A DNA stretch of 64,000 nt, taken from NCBI GenBank assembly GCA_964036155.1, contig OZ038422.1, forward strand, positions 20,607,201 to 20,671,200. Direction: 5' to 3'. The DNA is from Diploscapter coronatus. Its lineage: Eukaryota; Nematoda; Chromadorea; Rhabditida; Rhabditidae. The notes beneath the pieces are model-generated. The model was not told the DNA's origin. It did not search any database and saw only the letters and a program-made list of their open reading frames with translations. Each line of letters opens with the position of its first letter. Position 1 is the first letter of the stretch. The position numbers and the translations under genes are program-made. Positions 24,201 through 36,765 of this stretch are shown one piece after another.

Positions 24201-27200
24201 GCGTAAGGTAGATGGAAAAGGGCAATCAAGGATCGAGAAAATGGACAATTTGATGTTACAAAAAAATGGAAGGAAAAGGGTTACTGTGACTGTTGCCTGG
24301 GGGGGACTGGAGGCGTTCCTGATAAAGAACACAACAAAGACCCGCAGCGGCAGACGAACAATGACATTTGGCTGCAACTTGAACTCAATCACTCACTCAT
24401 TCTAGTATGCAAAGCAGAAATGCAGAAATTAGGCAAGAATGGAAACTATCGAAGGGAAGGGAAAGTTGAAAAATGCTGTAAGAAACCAAAATAAGGGAAT
24501 AAATAAATCGATGAGAAAGTGAAATTAGAAAGCAGGGCAACGCGAGAATGAGACAGAGGATGAAGATGCATGAGCATTTCTGCATTCACCAGCAGTTTTA
24601 GGCCCTAGACATACATGGCCTATATACAACCCCACAAACATAAATAAGCAGTGCAGGGCTGCGTGATCTACTGCAGCGCTGCAGTCTCACTCGCAAATTC
24701 ACGATCTCAACCGGAATCTTCCATTTTTGCAAAATTCTCAATTTAAAGCTCCTTTCCGATGTTCAGGTCGGTCGGTTGAACGCGAAAAACGTGAATGTAA
24801 ACAGATGCTCTAATCAAATCTGAAGATAAGAGATACATAAAATCAACAGGGAAATTGATCGCGCAAGCTATCAGATAAGTCTACGAGAACACAAATGAGA
24901 CTGAAGCTGATCTTCAGAGAAATCTAGAGGAATGCGCTTTATATGGAAAGCGTTACGCAAGCACTGCAATTGCAATAAAAATAAAACGAAGACCACCTTT
25001 GACATTGGACATTATGTCAGAATTATCACTTTGGGGAATAATAATCGACTATTTCGTTGTTAGTGTTAGCTTTGAACGGATTATGAATGGAGGATGAATG
25101 CAGGCAATTGATGGACATTCTGGGACACAGCGAACAGAGGCAAATTCAGGGAAATGCGAATGTGGAAGTCGCCCAAAATGGAAGAAGCAAGGAAGGAAAG
25201 GGAAATGATTGAATGATGGGGTGTTTGACTGAACGATCAAGTGATTGAAGCTACGAGCGAATGCTTGTCTGCCAGTCACTCACTCGATTAGACCGAGTGT
25301 GGCAAGGAGAAAAACGGAACGCTGCTGATGACACAACGACACCAATCAAGAGATAATCGGGTTATCCGATGCGTAATCGCTAGAGCTTTACCGATTATCG
25401 AGAAGAATTACGACTTGTCTACGAAATCATTACAGTCAAATAAAAAGCAGATTGAAATAAGTATCTCTCGAAAAAATATACAAACCGCAGATATCGTAAA
25501 TCTGACTTGTTGAATCGCAGAGAATCGGTAAAGCACTCGTGCAAAAAAATTCAATATAATCCCACGAAAGAACATAAAAAGTAATTCGTTAAGAAATTGT
25601 ATATACAGAGTTTTAGTGAGGATAAAGCTAAAGCAGTAGACATAAAAAGAACGAAAGACAGTACGAGGTTAGATGGAGACGCAGAGAAAAGGAGGAAAGA
25701 AAGTGAGGAAGGGAACGCCCAGAGGCAAACCTGCTGGCAGTGAAAAACACAAAGCTAATGAAAGGGATAAAATTCGAGGAGAGGAGTCTAAGAGCGTTGA
25801 ATTGAACATACCGCCCAAGAATGGTTGAATGACTGAATTGGCTGATCCAACACACGGCCACTCGGCCACTACTGAGCCATGAAATCGCGCCATTGCAGCC
25901 AATGGAACATGAACTACACAACTAGACATTACTGAATCGATGGATGAAGTACAATGTAAATGCAAATGATGCAAGCAGCGAATGAGAGAATTGTACGAAA
26001 AGGACAGGCAAATCAAGCCGCAGGCTGCAGAAATACAGAAGAAACGAGACTGTAGAGTAATAAGCACCGACAGGTGTGGATTGCAGAGAAAGAGATGAAG
26101 AGTAAGGGAATAGGTAATGAGAATGCAAAAGAATGGATGAAGAGAAGGCGTGGAAAGGAGAAGGGAAGAAGGGAAAAGGTTACGAAAGGTCAGCCTGTTC
26201 GCTCACATCCATTATGCGCCTATTCATAGACAGGACAGGGACATCTCAGCATCCCAAGGCATGCGCGCATAGGGATATTCGAATTCCTAGAGATGATTTA
26301 GCAGAGAGATAATCATTCACCACTATCCAAACTAGAGATTATGGTGTGAAAACTATCGCGGAATTTATTTTTTCATAGGTTCATAAGATCAAACTAGGGC
26401 TTGATAAAATCGAAATTTTTGTGATGGAAAAGCCGACTATAAGAATGCAAATTGCAAACTACTCTTGTCCAATCGACACCATCCTTCCCAAATGCCGTTT
26501 CTTACGCTTCCTATTTTTTCTACTAGAACCTATCACGTAATAATCAAATCTAATTATTGAAACTGTGAAATTATGAAATTATAAAATTCGAAAGGTTAAG
26601 TGGGGAAAGCGTGAAATTGAGGAAAAGGAAGAGGAAGAGGAATAGGAATAGGAAGAAGAACTGTCCCTCGACCTCTATGAATTCGACTCCGATTCTGCGA
26701 TGACTGGATGTTCCGAATGTAATTAGCTGGGAAATAGATTGGGGGATGGAAAGTCAACTGTGCAACGTGAAATTGACGAGAGGGAGAAAGAAGAAAAGGA
26801 GGAAGGAAAGAGAAAGCATCTCCTCCTTGCAATGCAGTGCAGAGTCAGCCAGGCAGAGAGTGAGGTTGTTCGCCTCGCGGCTTGGCGCCGTCACCGAGGA
26901 CGCGGAAAATACCCCCTTTCCCCTTATTTTCCCTGCCTTATTATTGCATGTCAGTAAATGCAACTGACTATGAGATGCAAGTGCGCGAGAGGAGTCGCTC
27001 AATTCTTTGTTGCCTTCTAACTTCACGGCAAATTTCACGCCAAATTATTTTACTCCCGGTCTATTTCTCGAAAAACTCCCCAGAATGCTAATGAAGGTTT
27101 TCATAGTTTCGCGCAATTTCATTGTTGCGATTTCACTTCATTAATAACTGCGGTATTTTTGAGCAATTTCAGCATCGCAATTATTGAATTCTGCCTTCAA

Positions 27201-28503
27201 AAGAAGAATACTGTAGTTTAATTTTCGAAAAGAAAAGCAAAAAATAGTTTGATCGGTGATTATGTTCGAGTCCGAATTCTCATGGTCAGTGGAAAATGAG
27301 CCAATCAACGCAGCAAAGAGTCATTCAATTTGCTCTCGTGACTTTGGCCATGAAATTTTGAATGATTTTTCAAATTACTTATAGAAAATAAATAGCTCAA
27401 TCATGAATGACTCTAGGTTTGGATTAAAAAAACCAGCCAATACAAAATTAGAAAAAAAAAAAAAAAAAACGAATAAAAGAGCGAAATAAATTGGTTGAAG
27501 GCAAATGCAAGGGCAATGGAGCCTATTTGCCCGAAGCCATCCATTTTCAACTGCATTCTATGTCGAATTTGTGAGACCTGCTGACTGAATAGATCCGACC
27601 CAAGGCTAAGGGCTAAGCAGCACAAAGACTGTCTCGCAGAAGTCCATCCTCTTTTTACATGCCTTCCTCATTTCTCATTTCTGACTGAACTATATCAAAG
27701 AGTGCGAAGAAAGAGACAAGAACGCGGGGCGGGCCAAGGCAACAAATGAAGAAGGGGAACGAGTGGAAAGATGAGCCATAGTCCTCCCCTCCTCAGTAGA
27801 AGAAAGGGGGGACGTGGTGTTTGCAGGTCAAGGGCCGAATTTGTGCTGCTGAATGACGGAATGCTAACTGCAATGCAGAGGGTGGGAAACAACTGCACAA
27901 TTCAGTGGATGATTGAATGAATAAAATGAACAGAACAGAACTCGTAAGAGGACAAACCCGCGAATGAATACGAATTTTTCGCAGCCAAAACGACCTACAA
28001 TGCAATATAAAATTCGCAAAATAGCAGAATAACCATAGAAAATAATTCATTTGGAAGAATAAAATATTTCTTTTGACAAAATGACTATCATATTTTACAA
28101 ATCTCGAATCAGACAAAGGCGCAAAAATTCAAGTAAAATCGCGCGATTCTAGCTAAGCTGATTTAAAAACGGAAGAAAATGATGAAATGGGATAAAATTG
28201 TTTGAAAACGAATTAACGGTAGTATATTCTTTCGAGATTTGTACTAGATAAACGTCCTAGTATTTTTCCTAGATAATAAAATTCGAAGCACAAGTAAATG
28301 AAACAAAAAGGTGAGTAAAAATCGATAAAAAAAAAAAACAAAACAAAACAAAATACGATTGAACTGAAATGATTGACCTGAATTTGAATTGGTTGACAAG
28401 TGCGCTTACGTTAGCGATGATCGTACCCAAACTGGCTATTTTTTAAGTAGTCAGGCGAGTAGATGGGCACATCGTCGTTCGCCTACTGCGTCTCTGAGTC
28501 TGC
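21270..28503. other. 7.2-kb gene-poor region with plus-strand purine bias
   Basis: Lies upstream of the dex-1-like gene and behind the helicase gene. The plus strand is rich in A and G with many GGAAGG, GAGGAAG and GAATGAATG runs. This produces many open but serine/leucine/phenylalanine-rich frames on the minus strand (for example 22661-23371 and 25628-26128). They lack starts behind acceptors, splice continuity and any domain, and are rejected as genes. It contains short tetranucleotide runs (CTGACTGACTGACTGAATGA near 22690-22715), an A-run near 27450 and one MITE. It may hold distal regulatory DNA of the dex-1-like gene or a non-coding transcript; the sequence alone cannot say. Confidence 0.55.
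23812..24006. mobile_element. Tc1/mariner-type MITE, family B, copy 1
   Basis: About 195 bp with imperfect inverted ends: TACAGTGACATGCGAAAGTTT and on the other strand GCACTGACACACGTAAGTTT. The interior is similar to the element at 32756-32983, for example near AAAAGTCCAGAAATAAGTC and ATGACGCATTG. TA lies at the left end, as in Tc1/mariner target sites. Confidence 0.65.
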
Positions 28504-31500
28504 CTACCAATATGAGTTGATCGTCCCATCCTCGTCATAGAAGGGAGGAGCTATTTGTTCTTCAAAATTGGCTGGATCGTATGGATCGAAACTATCAAGT
28601 TGTTCCACTGGCTCATCAGCCTGAAGATGCTAGTCATAATTTAACTAAAACTATCAAATGCGTGCCACAATGAACAAAACTCGTTCGAAAAATTCATACC
28701 GATAACATAGCAGTTGCATGGAATTTGAAAATAATGAATATCATTTAGGTAATTAGTACGTCATAATTTCAACGTCTTCTACAATGCGGTGCAAAAGTTC
28801 TCGGAGACTTTCGCAAAATTTTAAAATGAATAATATGGAGCTGTGCACTATACGAATGAGTGAACTTAACCTAAAATTAGCATACAGTGGTTATTCAAGA
28901 TCCTGATAAATAGTATCAGTTTTAGAAGCTCCGAGGGTAAAGCCCTTCAGATAAAACCAGCGAAAGTTTAGGTGTCCGAAAATTTTTGCATCGCACTGTA
29001 TATTAAAAAAAGATTTTTTGATAGTGTGGATGAGATTTTCAAATTCGAATAAATAAATCACACTACCGTCTTTACCACCAAAGAAGGCAGTGAAATTTAA
29101 CAAGTAAATCAAATTGTATTCTTCTTGCAATTATAGTTTTTGAAAATAACTTCTTGATATGGTCATCAGGATTGTCTCGAAGTCAAAATTAAAGAAAAAA
29201 TTTCGAAGTCGAAGCTTCGGGACAACCCTGATGATCATGTTTCCATAAAATATCGTTGAATTCCTAACCTGTGCCCCAGAGTCTTGGACAGTTTCTTCGA
29301 CATATTGCCTCTCGAAGCCTGCATTTTGCAAGGTTTCCATCGGCTGCATTTGAATGGACATATCTCTGCAATCAATGCTCAATTGAATTGTTATTCGTTG
29401 CAAGATTTCTTTTTACTCTCAATTATCTACGAATTTTGAGTTGCCTTGTCTCTATAAAAGAATGTTGCGAAGCCTTTCCGTGGACTCTGCATTCCTTCCT
29501 TTCTCTATCCAGATACAGAGCTATTGTGCTTAAGGATTACTCGAAATTTAGTAATAAAACTGGGATATAGAAGAAAAATAAATAATTGCAAATAGCATAC
29601 TCCTGGTATCTTGTCTCTGCAACGATCATGTCGAACAACCAACGAGGAATCTTCTGTTTTCGGTCAGAGAGACACTGAAATTCATTAATTAGAAGGTTTA
29701 TTTGACATCTTCCAATGTAAATCTTCTCAAACTAATAAATATTCTAATAAAAATCAGCGAAATTATTATAATAGATGTATGGTTGATTTCAAAAATATTG
29801 GAAGTCTAAGAAGGGAGAGAAAAATTAATTTTAGGTCATTCTTCCTTTTGCAATATTTCTCCTTTCTAATACACTAAAAATAGCCGCACACATCACTTTG
29901 CATCTCCAAGTTTTGTGGATCAAACATTATATCAATATTTAAATGAATATGATTACCTTGAGAAGTGGCTTGGCATGCTTGGCATCAACGAATTGATCGA
30001 AAATGACCGTCGACCTGCCGCGGTGGCCGATTCTTCCCGTTCTACCGATTCTGAACAACTTAATTTTAGAAAAGTGGTTCATTTTTCGAAATTTTGCCTG
30101 TGTTCGTAGTCGTTGAAGTCTTTCGACATTTCGAGAATGATGATCTGAACATGTTGATTATTGAAAATTCAAAAACGTACTCATGTCTAAGAAAGAATTG
30201 TTTGTGAGATATTGCATGAAAAGTCGAGTTATTGAAAGCTCGTGGTTAATGAAAAATTGAAAAGTGAAGTAAGGAGTGTGGAATCAACGTCTTCTTTGAA
30301 TGCGATTACTTTCTTTTATTTCTCGCTATGTGTCTCGATATCGTTCATTTACATACATTTTTCTTTGTTTTTTATTCAAAGTATATCTTCAATTTCAAAA
30401 TAGTAGAAAACGAAAGAATTTGATCACTTTGAATTATTTCTTTTTGCAAATCTAACAAGGAGAGCTCACCTAATGCCATATCGTTTTCGGTTAATTTTTC
30501 AGCAATAATGGCTTTCATATATCTCGATTACGAATCCTAAGTCAAAAAGTGCGACTGTGAGTCTTTTCCTTGAATATCCCGAAAACTGCTTTTACAACGT
30601 GAGAAGATAACATGAGTATTGAGATTAAAAATTAGCATACATTATTGTTTAACAATCTTGCATTTTCACTTCAGATTTGTGGTCATGACATATGAAAACC
30701 CCTATTAATAAAAAGTATTACAAAAGTGGTATGACATTCGTCGAGCCCAAGATTATAAACGAGCAATAACTTACGTGCTCGATTCCCTGAATGTCCATTC
30801 CCCTGGCCATTTTGTTGGTCGTGACGACTCCCTGAATCTTGCCCTCTCGCAAGTCCGCCAGAATCCTATGCACCATTTCGTGTGGCAGATCCCTGCAACG
30901 CAATCGTGCCAACTAATTGTAAGAAAGATGAAAAGATAACTGTCCAACCCGCTGATCATGTTGAATTTGTACCCCTTGAGAACGAGGTAAGTGCACCAGA
31001 AAATGCAGCTCTTCCTCGTCTCCACAAACACGACCGTCCTCTTGTCGAAGTACTCGTCTGAAAATCGTTCGATCAGAAATGGATGAATTGTCAGTTTCAC
31101 ACGGTAAAATTTAATGAATTCGACATGGATTAGCATTCTCTGATGGACAATTTCTGTTCGAGAAAATTCCTTCCTTTTCAAAATCATGTAGAATTTTCCA
31201 CTTATCATAAGTCCCGATTCGCTAAATGAAGAATCATAATAATGAGAATTTCTCCCCACCATCCTTGTCAGCCTCCTGCCTCTGCAAGTCCTGGTCAAGT
31301 AGCTGCTGCAGCAGGAATTTTCTCTGCCAGAAGGCGCAATGCAGCGGATTTAGAGTGTTTGGGATCATCAGCTGAAAACATTCATGTCATACTTCATTTC
31401 TCTAGTTGTTTACCCTGATGACTCGTTGCTCAATCAAACTGTTGGCCGTCATGAAAATGTGCGTTGGCACTCTCTGCCTGAAAATAGAGTTCATGTTTGG

Positions 31501-33512
31501 CAGGCATATAGAAGATTCAAATCGAGTTCTTTTTGCGATCTGTACCCTTGTGTATTTCTTTCATATTTTATATTGAACCTGTAATGTTCTAAAAAAATGA
31601 TTTCAACTTGATGATGGCATTACAATGAGTTTGTTCATGAGACCTATCTTCCGGGTTCTTTTGAATCCGACTCAAATCAGGTAAGGGTAGGATTTTTTTT
31701 AATTTTAAGGATCAAGACGAAGACAAAGTCTAAATTTTCTCACTACAGTGACAAAAAATGCATTTCTGAGTCGAAATACAAAAGTTTCGAGACAATAGCC
31801 CCCGGAGACAGAATTGCAAAGACAAAGACTCAACTTTTTCCCGTTTCGGAAGTCAATACTCTTTAGGGGTCTGATGTCTGACGTTTTGCAAACGAATCGA
31901 GTCTCACCGATATATTTCCTGTAGATACTGATTGAAGTAGATGAAATTATCGTGTCGCTCGAGGGTCGCAGTGAAGGAGGCGATTTGATAGTGCAGACGG
32001 GGGTCGCCGTCTCTCAAGCAGTGAACATGCTATATAGAAAGGAAGTATTAGAAATGGATTTTACGAATGTCAACACCTAGATGATCAGCTAAATACTCTT
32101 ATTCATTCATGCCAATTGCTTAGAAATACGAGATTGATCCAACAACTCTGACTCACCGGCATTTTACACTTACTACACCTATGCGCGATTATCCCATGGT
32201 ATATTCAAGCTTCTGAGCTTCTGACATATTCTAGAAGCCCGAAAGAAGTTATACTATCCATTTTCCCTCAGAAGGACTTGTGCAGTAAGAGAAGAAAAGA
32301 GCACCCGCGAGATTAGGCCATTATGTCTTCGCGTCTCTGTACCCTGCATTCCCGTTATACCTCCCACGGATACGCGTCCCGTCTCCCCTTATGCAAGTCC
32401 TTTTCAAAGGCAATAGAGAATAACTTCCGAATTGTTTTCCACCTTGACATACGGGATTGGCTACCTTCTTCTGTTCTAGAATGAGTTTGTGAAGTTTGAC
32501 GATGGCCTCTCCGAAGTCGTTGTTGACCATCTTGTCTGCCTCGTCCAGCACTACCAACCTCACATCCGCCAAATTGATCTGAATCACTCCCAGGTTTATC
32601 GATCGAGGGGAATGCAGAGTATATAGAAAAGTGAAATATGAGGTTCTGTATGGTCTATGTTTCAAATTGTAAATAGAAAGGAATAATAAAAGAAATAGGT
32701 GGTAAAATCACTCCTCTTTTCTCAATTCCACTCTTCAATATTCTCCAACACGATTTACAATGGCGCACAAAAGTTGGGAAGTTTAGAACAGTGCATGACG
32801 ATTGAAATGCTTGAATTCTAGGCCATTACTGAAGCAATTTTTCTAAAATTTTCCCGATATAAAGTTGACACATCAAGTGGTAGTGATCTTCAAATTTTCG
32901 CCAAAGCTAGTTGGTCCACAAAAAGACCAGAAATCGTTCGCTTCAATATGATGCATTGTTTCAAACCTTCATGTGCCACTGTATGTTCAGAATTGTAAAT
33001 TTGATGACTTCCGTATTTCCAGCATTTCGCAGCGGATTTTGCAGTTGACTTACGGATTTGTTATCGACAGCAGGAAGGAGTCGTCCAGTCGTGCAAATAC
33101 AGATCTCCGACTTTCCATCGTAGGAGGGGATTCTTCCTGAGCCTGCAGAACTGAAGCAGGGCAGCAGACGGATTCCCAGAGGCGATGCTGCAACTTTTTC
33201 CAACATGTCAAATTTAAACAAAAATGGACCGAGAATACTTTCCACCCAATCCACAAGTGAGTACATGTCCCCCATAAATAAGTATTTTCCTCCCAAACGC
33301 TATCTCCCTGTTTCTTTCTTTTCAGTTTCGGGAGGAAAGTACTCGCAGTCAAAAAATGATTGAACTGACCTTCCATGATGGGATCGTACTGAATGAGCGT
33401 CTTGGCCACGTTGTAGATCTGCTCCATTAGGTTGTTCGTGTTTCCGATGATAAGCACATACGGAGACGAGTAGCTAAAATTGATTGAAATACCCTACTTT
33501 CGTGGCTAGAAA

Positions 33513-33543
<31 letters not shown>

Positions 33544-36500
33544 TGAAGAAAACTAGCGAACTGGTACTTACAGCATTCGCACTGCTTATTTTTGTGCCAC
33601 TAGTTTGAACAAATCGATGTTTTTTCCTTGTCTTGATAGATGAATTACGAGATTGATGATTTTTATTCCAACTTTTAAGAAGAACCGATAAACTCTTTCA
33701 ACTTCACAATCAATACGTTGAGCAAGAGTTAAACAATAGTTCGTGAATTTGAAGGTAAACAACTCGTGCAATTGGGTTAGGAGCTCACTGTACAGGATGC
33801 GTATTAAATATCAATGACAACTTTCAAACCTCGAAATTCCTTACTTTTACAAGTCAAATCGTTCAAGTTTGGACTTCTCGGAAGCCCCTTTATCAAGATT
33901 TAGTATTGTGGTGAGTTTCATAAAATTTGGACAAACTATGTTAGAAATACGATATCTCATTTCTCAAGTATGCAGTCGCAAGGTTTTACAATTACAATAT
34001 TTGACGATGACCATCTCTTTCAGATTATAAGCTGCCTATCAGCCGCTTATCAGTGATAAGAATACCGAAATGGTCATATAAAACATGTGTGATAATCCGT
34101 TTATATAAAGCCTTAAAAATGTGCCCCATTTAAAGCATTTGGATTGATATATTCAGTCCAAAAATCGAAGTTTAAAAGTTATTAATATTTAGTACGCACT
34201 CTGTAGTTCCCAGTCTTTTTCTGAAAAAAGATGATGGGAACTATAAGCGGCCGTAATTTAGGTATGAAGAATAAAAATACTTAAAACAATCATCGACTTA
34301 CTTATTAGCTCTCTTTGCTTGGAGTGCGATCTGAACGGCAGGGATGAGGTAGGCTGCAGTTTTGCCTGAACCTGTCGGGGTCTCGCACATCAGCTGCTGG
34401 CCTGTCAGCACACACGGGATTGCTCGTTTCTGAATATGCAAACGGTCATGACATCATTTCTATTCAGCTAGAAATAACCTGAACAGGCATAGGCTTGGGA
34501 AAGACCTGCTTGATAATTCGGACAAAGAGGGGGTCGAGGTCTATTCTAGGGTCGCCGAAGTCGCTGAATTCATTACAACTCTTAATTCCACAAATCCCTA
34601 GTGATCTCACTCGATGATGAATTTGTGCTCAGGGGGAGTGCCGCTTGCATAATCAATCGCGGTGTTCTGCTCCCCAAACTCGATTTCCTGTTCGAACTGT
34701 TCCCCAACCTCGTGAAACGGTCTTTCTTCAGACAGGTTCACTTCTGCAATCAGATCCATTCATTACATTCACGGTATTACAAGCCTTTTCCTTCGGTAAC
34801 GTCCCGCATTTACTATACCTGTGGGCAGAGAAACAGATAACTGCCTTTGTCTCTCGTTTTCCCTTACTATTTTTATTCTTTTCACTATTTTCAAAGGATA
34901 AGGCTTGTAGACAGGGCTGGACCAGAATTCCAGCGCGTTTTTTTCTTTTCCTTATCTCTTTCCTATATGCTCGTTTTCTATTTCATCTTTTTTTGTTCGT
35001 ATGGCCGGAATTTCGCGGCTAGAGAACAGAAAACCAGAGTGAGCACGAGGTGAGGGGTGAAATAGTTAGTGGGCAATGTGGTTAGACACTCGAGAGGAAG
35101 AGGAGAGGGTAAGAAAGGTGCGGAATCGGAACCGCAATTCCGACACAGTCCTGGTTGTAAGGCCGTGCATTTGAAAATTTATCAGAGTTAAATCTGGCGA
35201 GTTTATCTGAATAGATGTTTTCTTTTTCGAACTGATAGTAGTAATATCATAGACTTTCCTAATATTTAGATTCTGATATTGTATTGAAATAAAAAAAAAA
35301 AACTTACGGTTTCTATGCCTGTGGCTAGCCTTGTTAGTGAGGTTCCTTCCTCCGAATGCACTACTTCCAGGAAGGAAAAAACTCGGATCCAGGCCTCCAG
35401 GAAACAATGCATTTCTACCCGTCTCATTCTGAAAATACGACAATGGTTGTGAACGAATCGTTTCTATTTGTTTAGAAGAAGGAATGTTGGCAGTGCAGTG
35501 TAAAAAATTGGCTTGTAGTGCAGTTCGAAGTTCTCTTATACTGCCTATGCATTATAAAAACAAATCTTCTACGCTTACATTAAAATTCCTCAGAATAGCT
35601 TAGTGGAAAGATGAAATGATATTGTTAAACATTCATTTTTAGAGACTACATATTTTACGTCAGTCTATACCAATCAGTTCATCAATGGTAGTGAAACAAC
35701 CATCAGTACCAGTACGTTCCGCGATTAATAGTTATTTTTGAGAAAAATCAATTGGTACCAGTCGATGCTGATTCAGTGATAAAAAATACAACCAGTCGGT
35801 ATCAACAGGTTACCAATTGATTTTCTTTCTAAAAAAATCTCAAAAATAGTCACCAATAGGTGAACGCACTGGTACTGACGGTTTTTTTCAACTACTATTG
35901 GTTAACTGAGCGGTGCAGACTATCATGAAATATGCAGAGTGGTAATGTAGAAGTCAGTGATGACGAATTGTAATCACATATTAGTTTTTAGTCCCAAATT
36001 CATAGTGATAGATATTAGATATCAAAGGCCACAGAATTAAACTATATATCTGATAATATTTCCCTTTTCAAAACTCTAAAGCGATTCTTCTTGTATTTCT
36101 GAACACTTACGTTATACCCGAGCTGTTCATTGTCCATTCTTTCCTGTTGAATCAGCCTGTTCAAATTTGGAGCCAGATCAGGACCCTTCGGTTTCTTCCT
36201 CCGCAGGAACGGGGTCATTTTCCTATCGACAGGGGGCGGATTGAGTGGGGTGTACCTCTTCTCGCTGCCTCGCAGTTGCACATCATCCTGCAGGTAGAAC
36301 GCTTTCGAATCCACGTCAACGCGTTCCTGAAAGCAGAAATAAAGTTGACACTTTTGCGTGAAGAAAACATTGAAGGTTCATTTTGGAGACATTGTCTAAC
36401 AAGTCAATTAGATTTCGGAATTCAAAAATGTCGATTATCAGCCAAGATGCAAGTTTGATTCGAATTTTTGTTTAAATTCGACACTCGCACCCGATCCTAC

Positions 36501-36765
36501 CCACTCCTTTTCTGAATTTCGCACCCACGCCTGATTTGAACTTCAAAGGATGATCCCGACCCGATGGTGTGGATTCTAATTTGCAAATCCGGGTTGAATT
36601 TTTCTTTAAAAATAGTAGAATTTCCCGTCTGCCTCGTTACTCTTTTGATGCAGAGAATTTCTTTCACTTACATTGAGTTTGTCCAGATTCTGATGAGAAA
36701 TGGAGCGCTCCGAAGCAGTAAACGATGAGCTATCGTTCGAGATGTTGAGAGCGTTTGAGGGTAGC
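28504..36765 (-). CDS. DEAD-box RNA helicase, Vasa/DDX3-like (5' end incomplete)
   Basis: Nineteen phase-matched exons: 36765-36672, 36326-36111, 35428-35308, 34743-34611, 34563-34479, 34429-34302, 33473-33370, 33142-33054, 32578-32465, 32029-31908, 31471-31414, 31371-31260, 31057-30949, 30892-30775, 30144-30098, 30050-29957, 29674-29601, 29365-29269, 28620-28504 (about 677 codons). It should unwind or remodel RNA using ATP. Motifs in order: Q motif FPKPMPVQ, motif I TPTGSGKT, Ib CTTGR, II VLDEADKM, III FTATL, V TTNKMARGMDI, VI HRIGRTGR. The QKIPRWL after motif VI and the acidic tail ending in Trp point to the Vasa/DDX3 group. The N-terminus is polar and low-complexity, without FG or RGG repeats. 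One GC donor at 30097-30096 is required to form motif VI. The first listed exon enters in phase 2 and has no Met, so at least one upstream exon is missing. Confidence 0.9.
28780..29000. mobile_element. Tc1/mariner-type MITE, family B-like, in the last helicase intron
   Basis: About 221 bp flanked by TA. Ends are ACAATGCGGTGCAAAAGTTC and, on the other strand, ACAGTGCGATGCAAAAATTT. End pattern and size match the elements at 23812 and 32756. Confidence 0.7.
29159..29238. repeat. Short foldback (hairpin) repeat
   Basis: An 80-bp inverted repeat: TGGTCATCAGGATTGTCTCG pairs with TGATCATCAGGGTTGTCCCG on the other strand. Related arms (GTCATNAGGATNNT..) appear near 37530-37606 and at 40330-40443, suggesting a small family. 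Confidence 0.6.
32756..32983. mobile_element. Tc1/mariner-type MITE, family B, copy 2
   Basis: 228 bp, TA on both sides, in a helicase intron. Ends are ACAATGGCGCACAAAAGTT and on the other strand ACAGTGGCACATGAAGGTTT. The interior aligns with 23812-24006. Confidence 0.75.
33515..33544. repeat. A-run and AT microsatellite
   Basis: Poly-A followed by (AT)n of about 20 bp within a helicase intron. A similar short (AT)n lies at about 59519-59533 in a caspase intron. Confidence 0.9.
34778..34909. mobile_element. Short foldback element, family C, copy 1
   Basis: About 132 bp beginning TACAAGCCTTTTCCTT and ending AAAGGATAAGGCTTGTA, an inverted pair. The interior shares GGGCAGAGA, CTGTT/CTGCC and TTTCACTATTTTCAAAGG-like text with 57761-57900. 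It lies 35 bp upstream of a helicase exon acceptor. Confidence 0.75.
35662..35921. mobile_element. Foldback MITE in a helicase intron
   Basis: 260-bp inverted repeat. Arms are AGTCTATACCAATCAGTTCA and AGTCTGCACCGCTCAGTTAA on the other strand; deeper matches include CAGTACCAGT(A/G)CGTTC, ATTTTTGAGA and AATCAATTGGTA. No coding capacity. Confidence 0.8.

Noticed and set aside
25628..26128. Minus-strand open frame of 132 codons with hydrophobic product
   Set aside because: Same compositional cause; no signal-peptide-plus-domain logic, no acceptor before the start.
30771..31298. 175-codon minus-strand frame
   Set aside because: It contains true helicase exons but reads through introns in the wrong phase; the spliced model keeps motifs IV and V.
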